A stretch of 64,000 nucleotides of DNA, from the NCBI GenBank assembly GCA_023213395.1, contig CM041465.1, forward strand, positions 203,925,741-203,989,740. The letters run 5' to 3'. The stretch is from Cycas panzhihuaensis (Eukaryota > Cycadophyta). Numbering within the stretch: the first letter of the stretch is position 1; the number at the start of each line of letters is the position of its first letter. Positions 1 through 10,557 of the stretch are shown here, piece by piece. The notes beneath the pieces were generated by a model. It was not told where the DNA came from, searched no databases, and saw only the letters and a list, made by a program, of their open reading frames with translations. The position numbers were made by a program, and so were the translations under genes.

Positions 1-273
1 ACCATAGTGACCTGTTAGGGGATAAAGAGAACAAATGGCACCATTAAGTGGTGAGTGATTATATGCACCTAGACTATTATAATCATAAGATTAACAAATA
101 ACAATCCAAAAGTATCAAGAAAGACGACCCTGCTTGGTTAGCTACATCTCTTAAAGTTGCTTGAAGCTCCCATCCAAAGGAAAATAGTGTTGCCAAGACA
201 ATTACATAGAAATTTACAAAATAAGTTATTTTTAAATTACAAAGAACGTTAAAAAATAGGAATATTCAAATAC
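1..273. other. Non-coding flank, likely intron of the exchanger gene
   Basis: No coding exon or repeat border is recognisable here. On the minus strand this lies immediately downstream of the splice donor of the exon at 274-449, so it should be the start of an intron if the gene is still functional. The exon expected next in this protein family was not found in these bases. Confidence 0.4.
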
Positions 274-449
274 CTGTAATATTATGTAAAGCCATACATA
301 TGCCCAAAACGACCATGTGATCTCCACTAGCCATACTCCTAAATCTGATATTTTTTTCACAGTGCCATGTTTTGGGACTACAACACAAACAGCATGGATA
401 GGGAATAGGTCAAATGCAGCAGAACCCACAAGTGTTCCAGGACCCAACC
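274..449 (-). CDS. MHX: Exon of MHX/NCX-family vacuolar Mg2+,Zn2+/H+ exchanger (partial gene)
   Basis: The minus-strand translation matches the conserved alpha-repeat part of plant MHX, a Na+/Ca2+-exchanger-superfamily protein that exchanges protons for Mg2+ and Zn2+ at the vacuolar membrane. Visible landmarks are [20 protein letters not shown], then [12 protein letters not shown], then a tryptophan-rich membrane helix ending YIILQ. The exon is bounded by a TGTAG acceptor (intron side at 450-454) and a CAG|GT donor (274 is the last exon base). It is 176 bases long and has no stop in frame. The GxGxxxxGSAAFDL core belongs to the ion-binding repeat of the superfamily. No other exon of the gene was found, so it is either one exon of a gene with very long introns or an isolated fragment. 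The retroelement cluster lies upstream in gene orientation. The family call is firm; functionality is unknown. Confidence 0.82.
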
Positions 450-2092
450 CTACAACATGACATAGGCCTTGTGAGCAAATTTTGCAAATTTGATAAGACA
501 AAACTATCAAACATGACACATGGTATAAAATAACAAATTGAATTCTAAATTTAGGTTCTTTACAATTAAGAATACGAAAGTATTTTATGACCAAGCATTT
601 TAGCAGACATTGTTCCATATGAATTTGAAAGATTTCTAGAGTTCCAAATGTAACGAAAAAAACTAAAAGGCTATACTAAATCATGTCCAAAGTTACAACA
701 AAATGTAATGAGAAAACATATCAATAACTAAAGCACATGAAGTCATATTACAATCAAAACTAATTCGAGAATCAACACCACAAAGAACTAAAAGAAATAT
801 AAAGGGAATAAAACACTAGAAAATTGAAACAAGCACTAGAAATTACAAAATTAAATAGGTGAAGCATGAGAAAAGACAAAGGGCATTACTCCCATAAATC
901 AATGTTGTATCATTTACACACAAGTTCTACAAGTAACATAACTAAATAGGATGAGCATCGACAAAGGCAAAGTGCAACATTCCGATCAATTCATGTTGTA
1001 TGTTTTGCATTTGAATCCATTCATACATGCAACTATCCACATGACCACAATTGAGGCCTTTAAGCCTATTTGGCTACTTAACCATTGATAGTGACCTCAC
1101 CATATGACCATCCCTTGTCATATGACAATGGGCTAAAATTTTGGATATGAAGGGTTGAGAAAGGAAGTGAACTATTATATCCCAGTCTTATTTAAACAAT
1201 GCAAATGAAAGGACAAATTTATTCTCCATATTGGTTAGGATTTAGAAAGCAAGAGGAACAGAGGAGAGCCCTTTGAATGTGAAATGCCCCAAAAGATGAA
1301 ATAGCACAAACATGCAATAAACAAACATACAAGGCGAAAGGTCACAAAGGATGAAGAGATGGACAATGAAAGGTTGGAAAAGTTAAAAGGTTATATGATA
1401 TTAAAGTTGAAAAGTCATGGTATAAGTCTTCAATTCATAATATTGTAATCCAATTAGCAATTTTGTTTAAATACCTTTATAGGAACAAGGATGTCAGTGT
1501 GTATTGGACCATTTGGTTATTCATTATCAATACATTATTCCACAATGAGGGTCCTAGTGTGCTAGTTGGGTTGGGCTTGATTTTGAGTTATCCTTGTCTA
1601 TCTTCCATATGCTAATGGATGAATTTTAATATTGTCATTACATAACTTATTTCTATTATATTTATACAAATTGTTTAAGCAATACATCCTAATAGTATTT
1701 GGAAGGTCAACATCATCGAATATTTGAGTCCCTTGAACTCTAACCCTTAATGTGCAAAGGCCTTGACAAGCAAATTCCTTAGGGTGGAGTTCAACAAGCC
1801 CAAGCTTGATAGTATATTTATAAATAACAATTTCATTTTTTTTTTACATGGGAGGGTGGGTGGAATTCACCAAGCCCAAGCTTGACGTTATATTTATAAA
1901 TCACAATCTATTTTTTTTATGCGCATGTGGGGTGGGGGGTGGGTTTTAAAATATGCTTATATTAATTGTGTTGACTAATAATCTGGCTCACTAGTCATCC
2001 CACAACCATTCATTTGTTCACCTATCATGTGTCCTCGTCACCTTGATGTCAATCTCCCCATGCCTCAAGCTCTGTGCATCTTGCTGACTTGA
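450..2092. other. Non-coding stretch between the exon and the first retroelement remnant
   Basis: No ORF or splice-bounded exon resembling the preceding part of the exchanger is visible on either strand. The stretch is AT-rich and holds one 76-base direct duplication at 1784-1935. In gene orientation it is the intron upstream of the 274-449 exon, or an intergenic region if the gene is a fragment. Confidence 0.4.
1784..1935. repeat. Two-copy tandem repeat, 76-base period
   Basis: Two head-to-tail copies start GTGGAGTTCAACAAGCCC and GTGGAATTCACCAAGCCC. Both run through AAGCTTGA, an ATATTTATAAAT stretch and a T-rich run, with about 15 percent differences by eye. No coding role is visible. Confidence 0.7.
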
Positions 2093-2845
2093 TGTTGGAT
2101 GTTAGCACGCACTTCATATACATGAATGCAACACATGGAAACACTTCAGACAAGCATATACATAAAATATACACAAGTTTTCCTCATAACTCAATATCTC
2201 ATTAATCAATAACCAGTTATAATGACTTTGATCATGTCTCATAACCCAATATTTCATTAATCAATAACCAATTATAATGACTTTGATCATGTCTCAAAAC
2301 CCAATATTTCATTAATCAATAACCAATTATAATGACTTTGGTCATGTCTCACATATGGATATGCTTGAATGCTCAGTTCTCACACTGAAACTGGGTGAGA
2401 ATGCCCTATTTATACCCTATTTTACAACATTTTACTCTAAAAATCACATCCATTCAAGTGACTCTTGACCTTTCATAACAAAATATAATTAGATTTTTGT
2501 TTACATGCATCATTTTCGTATGGTTGTATGGCCACCTTCCATTGTACTCTCATTGTTGGTGGAGAACTATTGCCTTCTGACTGTTCTCATTCCTTAAGAA
2601 CCATTCTTATTCCCTTCTAACCACTACCATTCAATGATACATTGATAATCGTTCCTTGAAAATTGAATCTACAACCTACAACTATTCGAACCATTCCTAC
2701 AGCCATTACAACCATTTCATACCTTGATTTTTGTTGTTTCTGACACTCAATCTTGTTAATCCATTGTCGTAGCCATTTTGGAGTCATCCCCAACCATTCC
2801 AAGTTCCCATAGTTCTAGATTTAATGCATACATCCATCCCGATGC
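2093..2845 (-). repeat. Probable 3' LTR region of gypsy remnant E7
   Basis: This stretch lies where the 3' LTR of E7 should be, because the sequence just after it (2850-3554) aligns with the tail of the related element E6 next to its LTR. A TGTTGGATG start at 2093 is possible. Repeated accattcc-like words recall the ggaatg words in the E6 LTR, but clear alignment to that LTR fails by eye and the second E7 LTR is missing. Boundaries are a guess. Confidence 0.3.
2183..2347. repeat. Three-copy tandem repeat, 55-base period
   Basis: Three adjacent copies start at 2183, 2238 and 2293. Each contains the word ATTAATCAATAACCA followed by TTATAATGACTTTG and TCATGTCT. Copies 2 and 3 are nearly identical and copy 1 differs slightly more. 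The copies touch each other with no spacer, so this is a simple tandem array and not a CRISPR array. Confidence 0.9.
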
Positions 2846-2849
2846 TCAA

Positions 2850-3554
2850 AAATGTTGAGCATCCTTGCTTAACACTCCAAAATGCTACCAAAATTATGTA
2901 TTTTCAAAAAAAAAAAGATTTTGGTGGTAGGTCACCTCCCTCACCTCTACTTTCGAACTACCCTTACAACTCAACTACCTGTGCATCTCTCCTTGGCACA
3001 TCCTCTAGTAGTTGTTGTATTGTCTACTCAAACCACCATGCCATTTCTTCATTTAGTTTTGTTATTTCAAATTTTAATGATTTTTTTGATAATGTTGCTT
3101 CAAGCAATACAACCTTCTATTTGTGTTCTACCTTAAGCACATACAACAATCCTTTGATTTGCTAGATTTTATCCCCTATATGTTATATTGCTTGGGATGT
3201 CCTTCCCTTGGCTTCTTTGCATACTAGCGATGCTAGTGGAGATGGGATTCATTCCTATATTGGAGATTCCTCCTATGAATTTGACTCTACCACTCGACAC
3301 GTTTGTTTCTTGGCCTTCATTCCACGCCTATCAAAGTGGGGTTGTGGTACCCTACCATGAAACCCTTCCACTACTCTCCTCATTATTGCATGCGCCCGCT
3401 ATTTCATTTCTTCATCCCTAATATCATGCCGGAATGCACCTGTCCACTACTACAACAGTGCCCAATTCTATTTGATTTTTTCCTAGAGTGGATGAGTCAG
3501 TATCTATGCAAATAGTCAACCTAGCAATAGTGATGGGTGTTTGAATGATAGTTT
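2850..3554 (-). pseudogene. E7 3' ORF remnant (distal part)
   Basis: On the minus strand this aligns with the last part of the extra ORF of E6 (31174-31700). Shared landmarks on the plus strand include GTTGAGCATCCTT, ATTTCTTCATT and the ATTTGMTAGAWTTTATCC stretch. In E6 this part encodes a lysine- and glutamate-rich, coiled-coil-like tail. Here the frame is broken by many stops, and the sequence is cut at 3554 by insertion of E1; it continues at 40880. The function of the ORF is unknown. Confidence 0.45.
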
Positions 3555-3924
3555 TGTTAGGAGTAATGTCCACTCACATTAAATGTTCACTTAAGTTCAT
3601 TTTATGTCATTGGAATAATTCCTCACATGGAATATTCCTATTCAAGTTATTAATGAAGGATTAAAAGAAATCAAATAGGTGATTAAGTGCCCACCATATA
3701 TTATGGTAGGAGCCCACCTTAAAATACGGTAGGTGCCCACCCTAAAATAAGGTAGGCCATTAGTGAACATGTAAGATATATAGCTCTATATATCTTTGAT
3801 GTAAGCCACTATTTATAATCAATGAGATTTTGGAGAGTTGTGATTAACTAGTATTTTATCATCTCTTGCACCTTTTCAATGTGGCTAATGATGTGAATTC
3901 TGCTCCTATCCATCTTCTCTGATA
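3555..3924 (+). repeat. E1 5' LTR
   Basis: This 370-base LTR starts TGTTAGGAGTAATG and ends CTGATA, where the other copy ends CTGACA. It carries an internal short repeat of about 25 bases (3690-3760) built from GGTAGG and CCCACC words. Its partner is 29971-30179 plus 40707-40874. Confidence 0.88.
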
Positions 3925-3940
3925 TGGTATTAGAGCCAAG
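3925..3940 (+). promoter_or_regulatory. E1 primer-binding site (tRNA-Met type)
   Basis: TGGTATTAGAGCCAAG directly follows the LTR and matches the usual copia primer site TGGTATCAGAGC with one change in the core. Confidence 0.85.
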
Positions 3941-5277
3941 TTGAGTGCTGTCACCTTATGACTATCTCAGGCACTGTTGGGCACTCTTACTAGTGAAACT
4001 CCTTTGTTCTAGATTTGTTTAGCTCCTCTCATGGGTGTGTACAACTTCGGGGGCATGTTACAGTTTCATGGGTGTGTTATAGCTACTATGGGCGCATTCC
4101 GTTGAAAATTCTTGCAATGTTGAGTGTAAATCTTCCCTACTAGCATCTTCACAGTCTAGGATAGCTCGAATCTCATCTACATTTGTTGATTCGAAGAAAA
4201 TTTAATCACCCAAAGCTCATTGTTCCTCACTGTCAATTGTGCACCCAAGTAGAGACTCGAGGACAAATTGCAAGCAAATGATCACACGAAACCCTAGACA
4301 TAGGTTACTCATCATGATCCTTGTGACGTCAGGAGTTTGCACCTGAAATTTTGTTAGATTCTAATGCCTGTGCTGCAAGATATCTCTAATTGAAGGTTTA
4401 AAAAATTCACTACCTGAGCATGCACAATAATTTTTTGAGAAAAATTAAAATTTCTCTAAAGTTTATAAGTTTATGTTATGTAATTTAGAATATTTTAATT
4501 TTAATTTAACTTTTAGCCTAAAGTTAAGTCATTTCAAGGTATTTTATCCTTTATTTAATCATTTTGACCTTTAAAAAGGGCTTTTATTGTAATTTTTTGC
4601 CTTTTTAAAGCTCAATTTTTGTTTAGAGTCTATAAACAACCTTGCAATCACTAAGTATTAAATTTTTACTAACACTAGTAGTCATTTAATATCTTGTTTA
4701 CAATTTTTTCTCATTTTTTGTGAAATTTTCAAAATATCTTCTATGAATATTGTTGGTTATAATGTGCCAAAATCACAGAAAGTTGATGAGAAAACTTTGT
4801 AACTTAGAAAATTAAGTTTCTGATATTTTTGGCCTTGCATAGGCTAAAAGTAGTAGCTTGGGAAGACAGAAATCTTAGAGCACTAGCAATCATTAATTTG
4901 TTAATATCAGATGCGTTAATTATTCATCTTTAAGGTAAATTCTATAGTTGACGTATGGAAGACCCTTAAGGATCTATTCCAAACAAAGGTTTGTCCTACG
5001 ACATGTTAAGTGGGTATCTTCTTTGAAACATGCTTTCATTGTCTCTCTCATATTGGTAGATTTTTGAAGAGAAGCTGAATTGTTTTTGGCCTAGCAATTC
5101 ATATCACAATGGCAAGTTTCTAAAGAGGAGATGACTTGTTTTGGCCTGGGAGTTGGTATTGTAATCAGGTGATTGCAGGTTTGGAGCATTGGGCATGGAG
5201 GCATTGTGGGCATCCAATAGCAGAAGCGGATGTGTTTTGGCTTTGCCCGGATTCACTAGATGGGATTTTCTAGTGTT
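3941..5277 (+). pseudogene. E1 leader and gag N-terminal remnant
   Basis: The first 800 bases are leader without a usable ORF. From about 4790 broken plus-strand frames resemble the start of copia Gag: at about 4858 a short piece reads WEDRNLRALAIINL, typical of the UBN2-type gag domain, followed after a gap by a piece around GGAAGACCCTTAAGG. Stops and frameshifts make a protein impossible. The sequence is cut at 5277 by E2 and resumes at 23196. Confidence 0.4.
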
Positions 5278-5540
5278 TGTTAGAACATCAATATCATATC
5301 AAATCTACTATATATATATTGAAAGATGATGAATACATATTTATACTTGGGTCTACCTCTAACTCTTCCAACCATAATTGACAATTGTTTCACCTACCAA
5401 TTAGGCATTACATATAAAGATGTGCATAAGCACACTTAATGACTTAACACAGCACCCCTTTGACAACAACATTAATACTAATCTATACCCCTTTATGAAT
5501 ATAATATTCTCCTAGACACATTAAACATTAACTCTTAACA
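5278..5540 (-). repeat. E2 3' LTR
   Basis: The plus-strand sequence runs from TGTTAGAACATCAATATC to ACTCTTAACA. The minus-strand purine tract AAGGGAGGG is at 5541-5549. Compared with the other LTR it lacks a longer (TA)n run and two short insertions. Confidence 0.88.
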
Positions 5541-5645
5541 CCCTCCCTTAATGTTTAATGTCAAGACAACATCATGACACTAAGCACTAAGGACTGACAC
5601 ATGACTTGAGCTGAGACCTTGCTTCGAGCTTGCAATACTTCAATC

Positions 5646-5919
5646 TTAGTATTTAGCTAATTCAGGAATGTAACAATGGTTCCTAATATGTTCTTTATTC
5701 CTATGTAGCATCTTTGTTGAATCACCTATTCCATCATCTCCTGTTCTTGAAGAGTTAGTTGTTGCAACTGTATCTGAGAGATCATATTCGAGGTGTGATC
5801 CTTTTTTATGATCATTATCTCCAAGATCAAAAGTGACAAGACATGATTTGGACTTCAGAATTTCTTTGAAGAAGAATAAAAAGGATTTCTTCTTATTCAC
5901 TTTCAAACCAACAAGTATG
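5646..5919 (-). pseudogene. E2 unknown ORF, C-terminal part
   Basis: This is the end of the long E2 reading frame that begins near 20233. Reading continues in the same frame across the E3 insertion, from 19338 into 5919. The part here is about 90 residues, starts with a lysine-rich patch and a short hydrophobic run (SFLFFFKEIL), and ends in a polar Asp/Ser/Thr-rich tail closing ELAKY before the stop. No family is recognised. It ends about 100 bases before the purine tract, so this ORF occupies the place where copia elements normally end pol. Confidence 0.55.
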
Positions 5920-6462
5920 TGTTGCGTTCTAGGAAAACCCTCTCTTTAGGGGCTTGTCAGCCGACTTAAACCCCTAGAAATGAGCACAAGAATATTAGCT
6001 GACCTATAAGCCAATCTTCTGGCCAACTTCATTAATGGTTCACTCCTAGTGAATTGTCCTAATTCTGGCTGACTTGAAGTAGGATAATAATTGACCATTA
6101 TAAATAGGGATCAAAGCCCTTATTTTGGATCATCACTTCAGTTGGATCTCTTCCATATTTTTGGCTCCAGGGCTACAGTTGGCTCGGCATTTTGGCCTGA
6201 GATATTTGGAAGATTCCCACCTTGAAGGGGCAAGCGTTTAGTAAGGACATTCTGTTGTATATTTTTGTACTTTCCAATATTATTTTTGGACAATATATTT
6301 ACCTTTTATTTGTAGTATTTCCTTTACTTTACCTTGGTGTTTACAGTTAATTTCCAATATTCATTATTATTTGAGATTGAGGAGATCTGTTTGAGCATAT
6401 ATTAGATCAGTATCTGTGAATCTTTGTATTATTTCTGTAATAAGTTAAAAGCTTCCGCTACA
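5920..6462 (+). repeat. E3 5' LTR
   Basis: This 543-base LTR begins TGTTGCGTTC and ends CTACA. It contains GCCGAC at 5960-5965 and TATAAATA at 6099-6106, the latter being the likely promoter of the element. Confidence 0.92.
6099..6106 (+). promoter_or_regulatory. TATA box of E3 5' LTR
   Basis: TATAAATA followed by GGGATCAAAGC is retained in both E3 LTRs and lies about 140 bases after a GCCGAC word. This is the expected place for an LTR promoter. Confidence 0.55.
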
Positions 6463-6464
6463 AG

Positions 6465-6476
6465 TGGTATCAAAAC
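6465..6476 (+). promoter_or_regulatory. E3 primer-binding site
   Basis: TGGTATCAAAAC lies two bases after the LTR and resembles the tRNA-Met type site. The related element E10 has the unmutated TGGTATCAGAGC at the same place. Confidence 0.8.
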
Positions 6477-6680
6477 TTCGTTGAAGATATCCTATGGAAA
6501 AGTGTCTCCTAAGAATATAGTCAATTTTTTTTCGGAGGGGATCAATACAGTCTAACAACCATCAAGAGGGTGACACTTTTTGCGAGAAAGAAGTGAAATT
6601 TTTCCCCACCTTCCTACCCGTGGATTTTGAGAGGAGCCCAAACGGAGTTACGCACTAAGAAGGTTATACAACAGAAGAAG

Positions 6681-7820
6681 ATGTCGACCACCCAAGGCCA
6701 ATCTAGTCTGGAACAGATCACCACAAATGAAGTAGGAAAGGAAATCCTAGCTTTGTTAGCAAGCCTCACGGACCTCATGCACAAAATCAACATAAAATTG
6801 GACGAACCACAAGTAGAACCAATATGGGCCAAACAAGAAAAGGAAATAGAGCAAGGAAATACAAGTAATTTCGAAGGAAGATTTAAAACAAGAGGAGAAT
6901 ATCAAAGAAGAACCTGCAAGAGTAACGAAGGGACAACAACGGCAAAGATCACCTTAGAGAAGTTTGACCCCGATAAATCAAGGGATATAAGAGGATGGAT
7001 TTTATAAATGGAAACCTATTTCTCAGTCTACGCGATACCAAAACACGAGCAAGTATCCTTGGCATCATTACATTTGTACGGTCGAGCATTGAAATGGTAT
7101 TCATGGTGGCTTCAAATAAGTGGGAAACAGGTAGAAAGTTGGCACAACATGAAGCATGGGCTCATAACCCAATATGAAGACTCATGGAGTATGGACTATT
7201 TCATCCAGTTGACAAGATTACAACAAACAAGCTCAGTCCAAGAGTTTACTGAACAGTTTCAAGTGTTACAATGTCTAATTACATTGATGCCACTAGAACT
7301 CCTTCTGGAAACATACATTAGCAGATTGAAACCTCCAATAAGATATTGTCTAAAAGCAATGGAGGTACCGACATTAGATTCAGCAATCAAAACAACAAGA
7401 TGCGTGGAAGCAAAATTGCAGGAAACTAGACCTATATTCACACGTAGAACGGAAAACTCACAAAGATTTAACCCAAATTGGAACAGGTTAGGAACTAAAG
7501 CTGAGGCTCCATTAGCAATTAGAAATAATCAAGAGACAACAACAAAGGAAGAACACATGAAGAAAGGAACTTGTTTCAAATATGGTGCGAAGTGGAATCG
7601 CAAACATCAATGCACCGGCAAGAAGGTATATATGATTAATACCAAAGATACGACAATATTGGAGGAAGAAGAAGCACCCGAGGAAATTCATGAAGAAGTT
7701 GAAGAAAAGCTAGAGGAAGATGAAGTAGACGAACTATTGGAGCTAGATACAAAAAATGTACACATATCACTTCAAGCAATTATAGGACAAAGTGTTACGC
7801 CACAAACACTTCGGTTCTAA
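6681..7820 (+). pseudogene. E3 gag
   Basis: The frame starts at the ATG of MSTTQGQSS (6681) rather than the earlier ATG at 6627, because it follows the untranslated stretch closely and resembles the E10 start. It carries a retrotransposon gag domain (ALKWYSWW, then QYEDSWSMDYF and LTRLQQTSSVQEFTEQF) and an acidic tail. The zinc knuckle near 7570-7610 reads CFKYGAKWNRKHQC, so its second cysteine is tyrosine and it should not bind zinc properly; E10 keeps cysteine there. One in-frame TAA at 7005 (likely a former CAA) and a TAA at 7818, where E10 has GAA, interrupt what was a single gag-pol frame. Confidence 0.85.
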
Positions 7821-7823
7821 GGG

Positions 7824-8359
7824 ATGATAAAAGGGGCGCCTGTCATAATTCTAGTCAATAGTGGTAGTACACACAACTTTATAAACAAGACAACTGCAAA
7901 GAAGCTTGAAATTAAAATAGAACCAATAAATACATTCCAAGTGTCAATTACAAATGGGAAAACAACACCGTGTGGAGGGTTCTACAGAAAAATCAATAAA
8001 TGGGCGAATATTGCACAAACACATGCATGTTCGCAATGCAAATCGGCGATGTGGACGTAGTATTGGGAATTCAATGGCTTCAAACTCTGGATAATATAGT
8101 CACTAATTATATGACCAGATTTATGTGCTTTCGCCAGGGAGGACATAAGTACCAATTGCAGGCACCAACAACGCCACCAGTGCAACTAGTCTCATCACAC
8201 CGAATGGAGAAGCTCCTCAGCAAAAAACCATCAACATACATTATGACATATTATAAGGTCAAAATTGAGGATATTCCACCAAAGATTCAACAAATTATAG
8301 AAAAATACAAGACAGTGTTCGATGAACCAAAAGGACTACTGCCTCTTCGAGAAAATTAG
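7824..8359 (+). pseudogene. E3 aspartic protease and linker
   Basis: The retropepsin-like active-site motif reads VNSGSTHNFIN. The catalytic aspartate codon at 7857-7859 is AAT, where E10 reads GAT in VDSGSTHNFIN, so the enzyme is dead. A frameshift near 8000 moves the remainder into another frame, in which VVLGIQWLQTL, the second half of the protease domain, is readable. The segment ends in a TAG at 8357, probably a former CAG, after which the reverse transcriptase frame continues. Confidence 0.8.
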
Positions 8360-9640
8360 CATGCAATTGAACTTATACTAGGTGCAGGGCTAGTCAACAT
8401 TCGACCATATAGACATCCGTATCATTTACGGAAAGAGATTGAGAAAATCACAAGCGAACTACTATCCCAAGGAAGCATTATCACTAGCACAAGCCCATTC
8501 ACAGCCCCAGTTGTTATCAATTCAAAGAAGGATGGTTCATATAGAATGTGTGTGGACTACCGAGGTCTTAATCAATTAATAGCCAAGAACAGGTACCCGA
8601 TCCCACGCATTGATGATCTATTGGACAAAATCCATGGAGCAAAGTACTTTTCAAAAATTGATTTATGCTCAAGATATCATCAAATCTGGATAAGGGAAGA
8701 AGACGTCTACAAGACAGCGTTCATAACACATGAAGGTCTATTCGAATTTAGGGTAATGCCGTTTGGATTAATGAACGCACCGGCAACATTTCAGAGCACC
8801 ATGAACGATACCTTTAGGCAAGTGTTATGCAAATTTGTGTTAATTTCTTCGATGATATCTTAATCTACAATAAGACGTGAGAAGAGCATCTAGAACATTT
8901 GAAAATCGTTTTCGAAATTTTGCACAATAATCAATTCTTTGCCAACAAGAAGAAATGTTCATTTGCAAAGGAAGAACTAGAATACTTAGGCCACATCATA
9001 ACTAGAGAAGGCATAAGGATTGACCCAAATAAGATAAGCAATTGTCAATTGGCGAACCCCAACAAATGTTACAACAGGGGACAATAGGGTTTGTTAGGAA
9101 GTTCATAAAGGGTTATGCACACCTAGCAGCTCCACTCACAGATTTAACAAAGAAAGACACGTTTGCTTGGAACTTGAAAGCAGAAAAAGCTTTTGGTGAT
9201 CTTAAGAAGGCCATGGTAACGGCTCCTGTCCTAGCAACACCTGATTTCTCGAAAGCTTTTGTACTAGAGTGCAATGCATCAAGATTTGGAATATGAGCAG
9301 TCTTACTCCAAGATGAAAGACCAATAGCTTATGAGAGTCGAAAGTTAAATAATAGAGAAAAACTCAAACCCATTTATGTTAAGGAGATGCTCGCAATCAT
9401 GCACGCCATCTAGCAATGGCGACAATATCTATTGGGAAATTCCTTTCAGGTGCGCACAGATCATGATAGTCTAAAATAATTCCTCAGACATTGTCCAATG
9501 AGCAACAAAAATGGATCAGTAAGTTGCAAAATTTTGACTTCATGATAGTATATAAGAAAGGCAAGGAGAATATTATAGCAAACGCATTAATACGAATCCC
9601 AGATGAAACAAAGGAAGGTCTTTCATTATAGTCGATATCA
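8360..9640 (+). pseudogene. E3 reverse transcriptase and RNase H
   Basis: The frame continues from the linker with NIRPYRHPYHLRKEIEKI and the fingers motif [12 protein letters not shown], then SKIDLCSRYHQI and VMPFGLMNAPATFQ. A one-base loss near 8846 breaks the frame just before the FFDDILIY catalytic box. Further frame changes occur near 9055, and stops follow at 9294 and later. RNase H starts near 9200; its CDAS motif has become CNAS (codon 9273-9275), losing a metal-binding aspartate. Gene order and motifs are those of a chromovirus pol. Confidence 0.85.
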
Positions 9641-9646
9641 ACAATT

Positions 9647-9998
9647 ATGCCCTCATGGCTAAAATCCATCAAAACTAAATATATGGTAGATCCAAGATAC
9701 CAAAAACTCCTAGATTACATCAACGGAAGCAATTCAGATAAATACCAACAAAAGGGCGATCTAATTCATAGGAACGGCAAAATTTGTATTCCAAAAAATT
9801 CCAAATTAAAGGGAATTATATTGCAAGAAGCACATTCGGTCTCAGAAGCAGGCCACACTGGTACAGACAAGACATATCAGAAGATAAAAGCATCATACTT
9901 TTAGAAGTGCTTGAAATTAGACGTTCAAATATTCGTGACAGAATGCGATACTTGTCAACGAAACAAGGTAGAATATGTAAGGACCCCAGGTCTCCCAC
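9647..9998 (+). pseudogene. E3 integrase, N-terminal zinc-binding part
   Basis: The HHCC zinc-binding region of gypsy integrase is visible: EAHSVSEAGHTGTDKTY, then CDTCQRNKVEYVRTPG. A stop at 9901 interrupts the frame. The sequence is cut at 9998 by insertion of E4; the integrase continues at 17689 after the duplicated target bases. Confidence 0.82.
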
Positions 9999-10543
9999 TG
10001 TTAAACCTTATGTTTACATGTTAAGACTATGTACTTTATTTTTCATGTAATATTTGTACTTTTGTACCTTAGGGGTGACTTATCACTTAAGTGATAAAGT
10101 GCACACCCACATTCTTTCCTAGTGACACAACATTGTCACTAAAGGGTCAAATGGACCCCCATGCACTTTTGCTCAGTTGAGAGCCCAAAAGGACATGTCC
10201 TACATGCAAGGCATGTACCTTGAATGTTTGACACTTGTCAAACATCCAATGTCTTAGGTCTCTCTTTTCACTCTATTTATTGAGACCTCTTCTCATTGTT
10301 CTCATATAGAGTTGGAGCTGTATTGTTATGCTGCCAGTTTGCTAATCAAACTGTTATTCATTTGGAGGTTGGACCAATTCCAACTCCTCATCTTTGGTAT
10401 CATTTTTTGCTCTCTCTTCATGTTTAATCTTGCTCATATTTGATCTCATAGTTTCATTCTAGTCTAGTTTATTTTCTTTCTAGAACTAGAGTGAACATAG
10501 CTTCTAGATCTTGGGATTGTAAGGCCATTTGTCCATTTTCACA
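9999..10543 (+). repeat. E4 5' LTR
   Basis: It begins TGTTAAACCTTATG and ends CCATTTTCACA. The stretch GTGACTTATCACTTAAGTGA contains a small palindrome present in both copies. Confidence 0.93.
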
Positions 10544-10545
10544 TT

Positions 10546-10557
10546 CGGTATCAAAGC
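10546..10557 (+). promoter_or_regulatory. E4 primer-binding site
   Basis: CGGTATCAAAGC begins two bases after the LTR and resembles the tRNA-Met type TGGTATCAGAGC with two changes. Confidence 0.65.

Noticed and set aside
2183-2347. Possible CRISPR-like array
   Set aside because: The copies abut with no unique spacers, and this is plant DNA.
2824-3515. Plus-strand frames 2824-3515 as a small host gene
   Set aside because: They show no family match, and the opposite strand aligns with the extra ORF of E6, so they are retroelement remnant.
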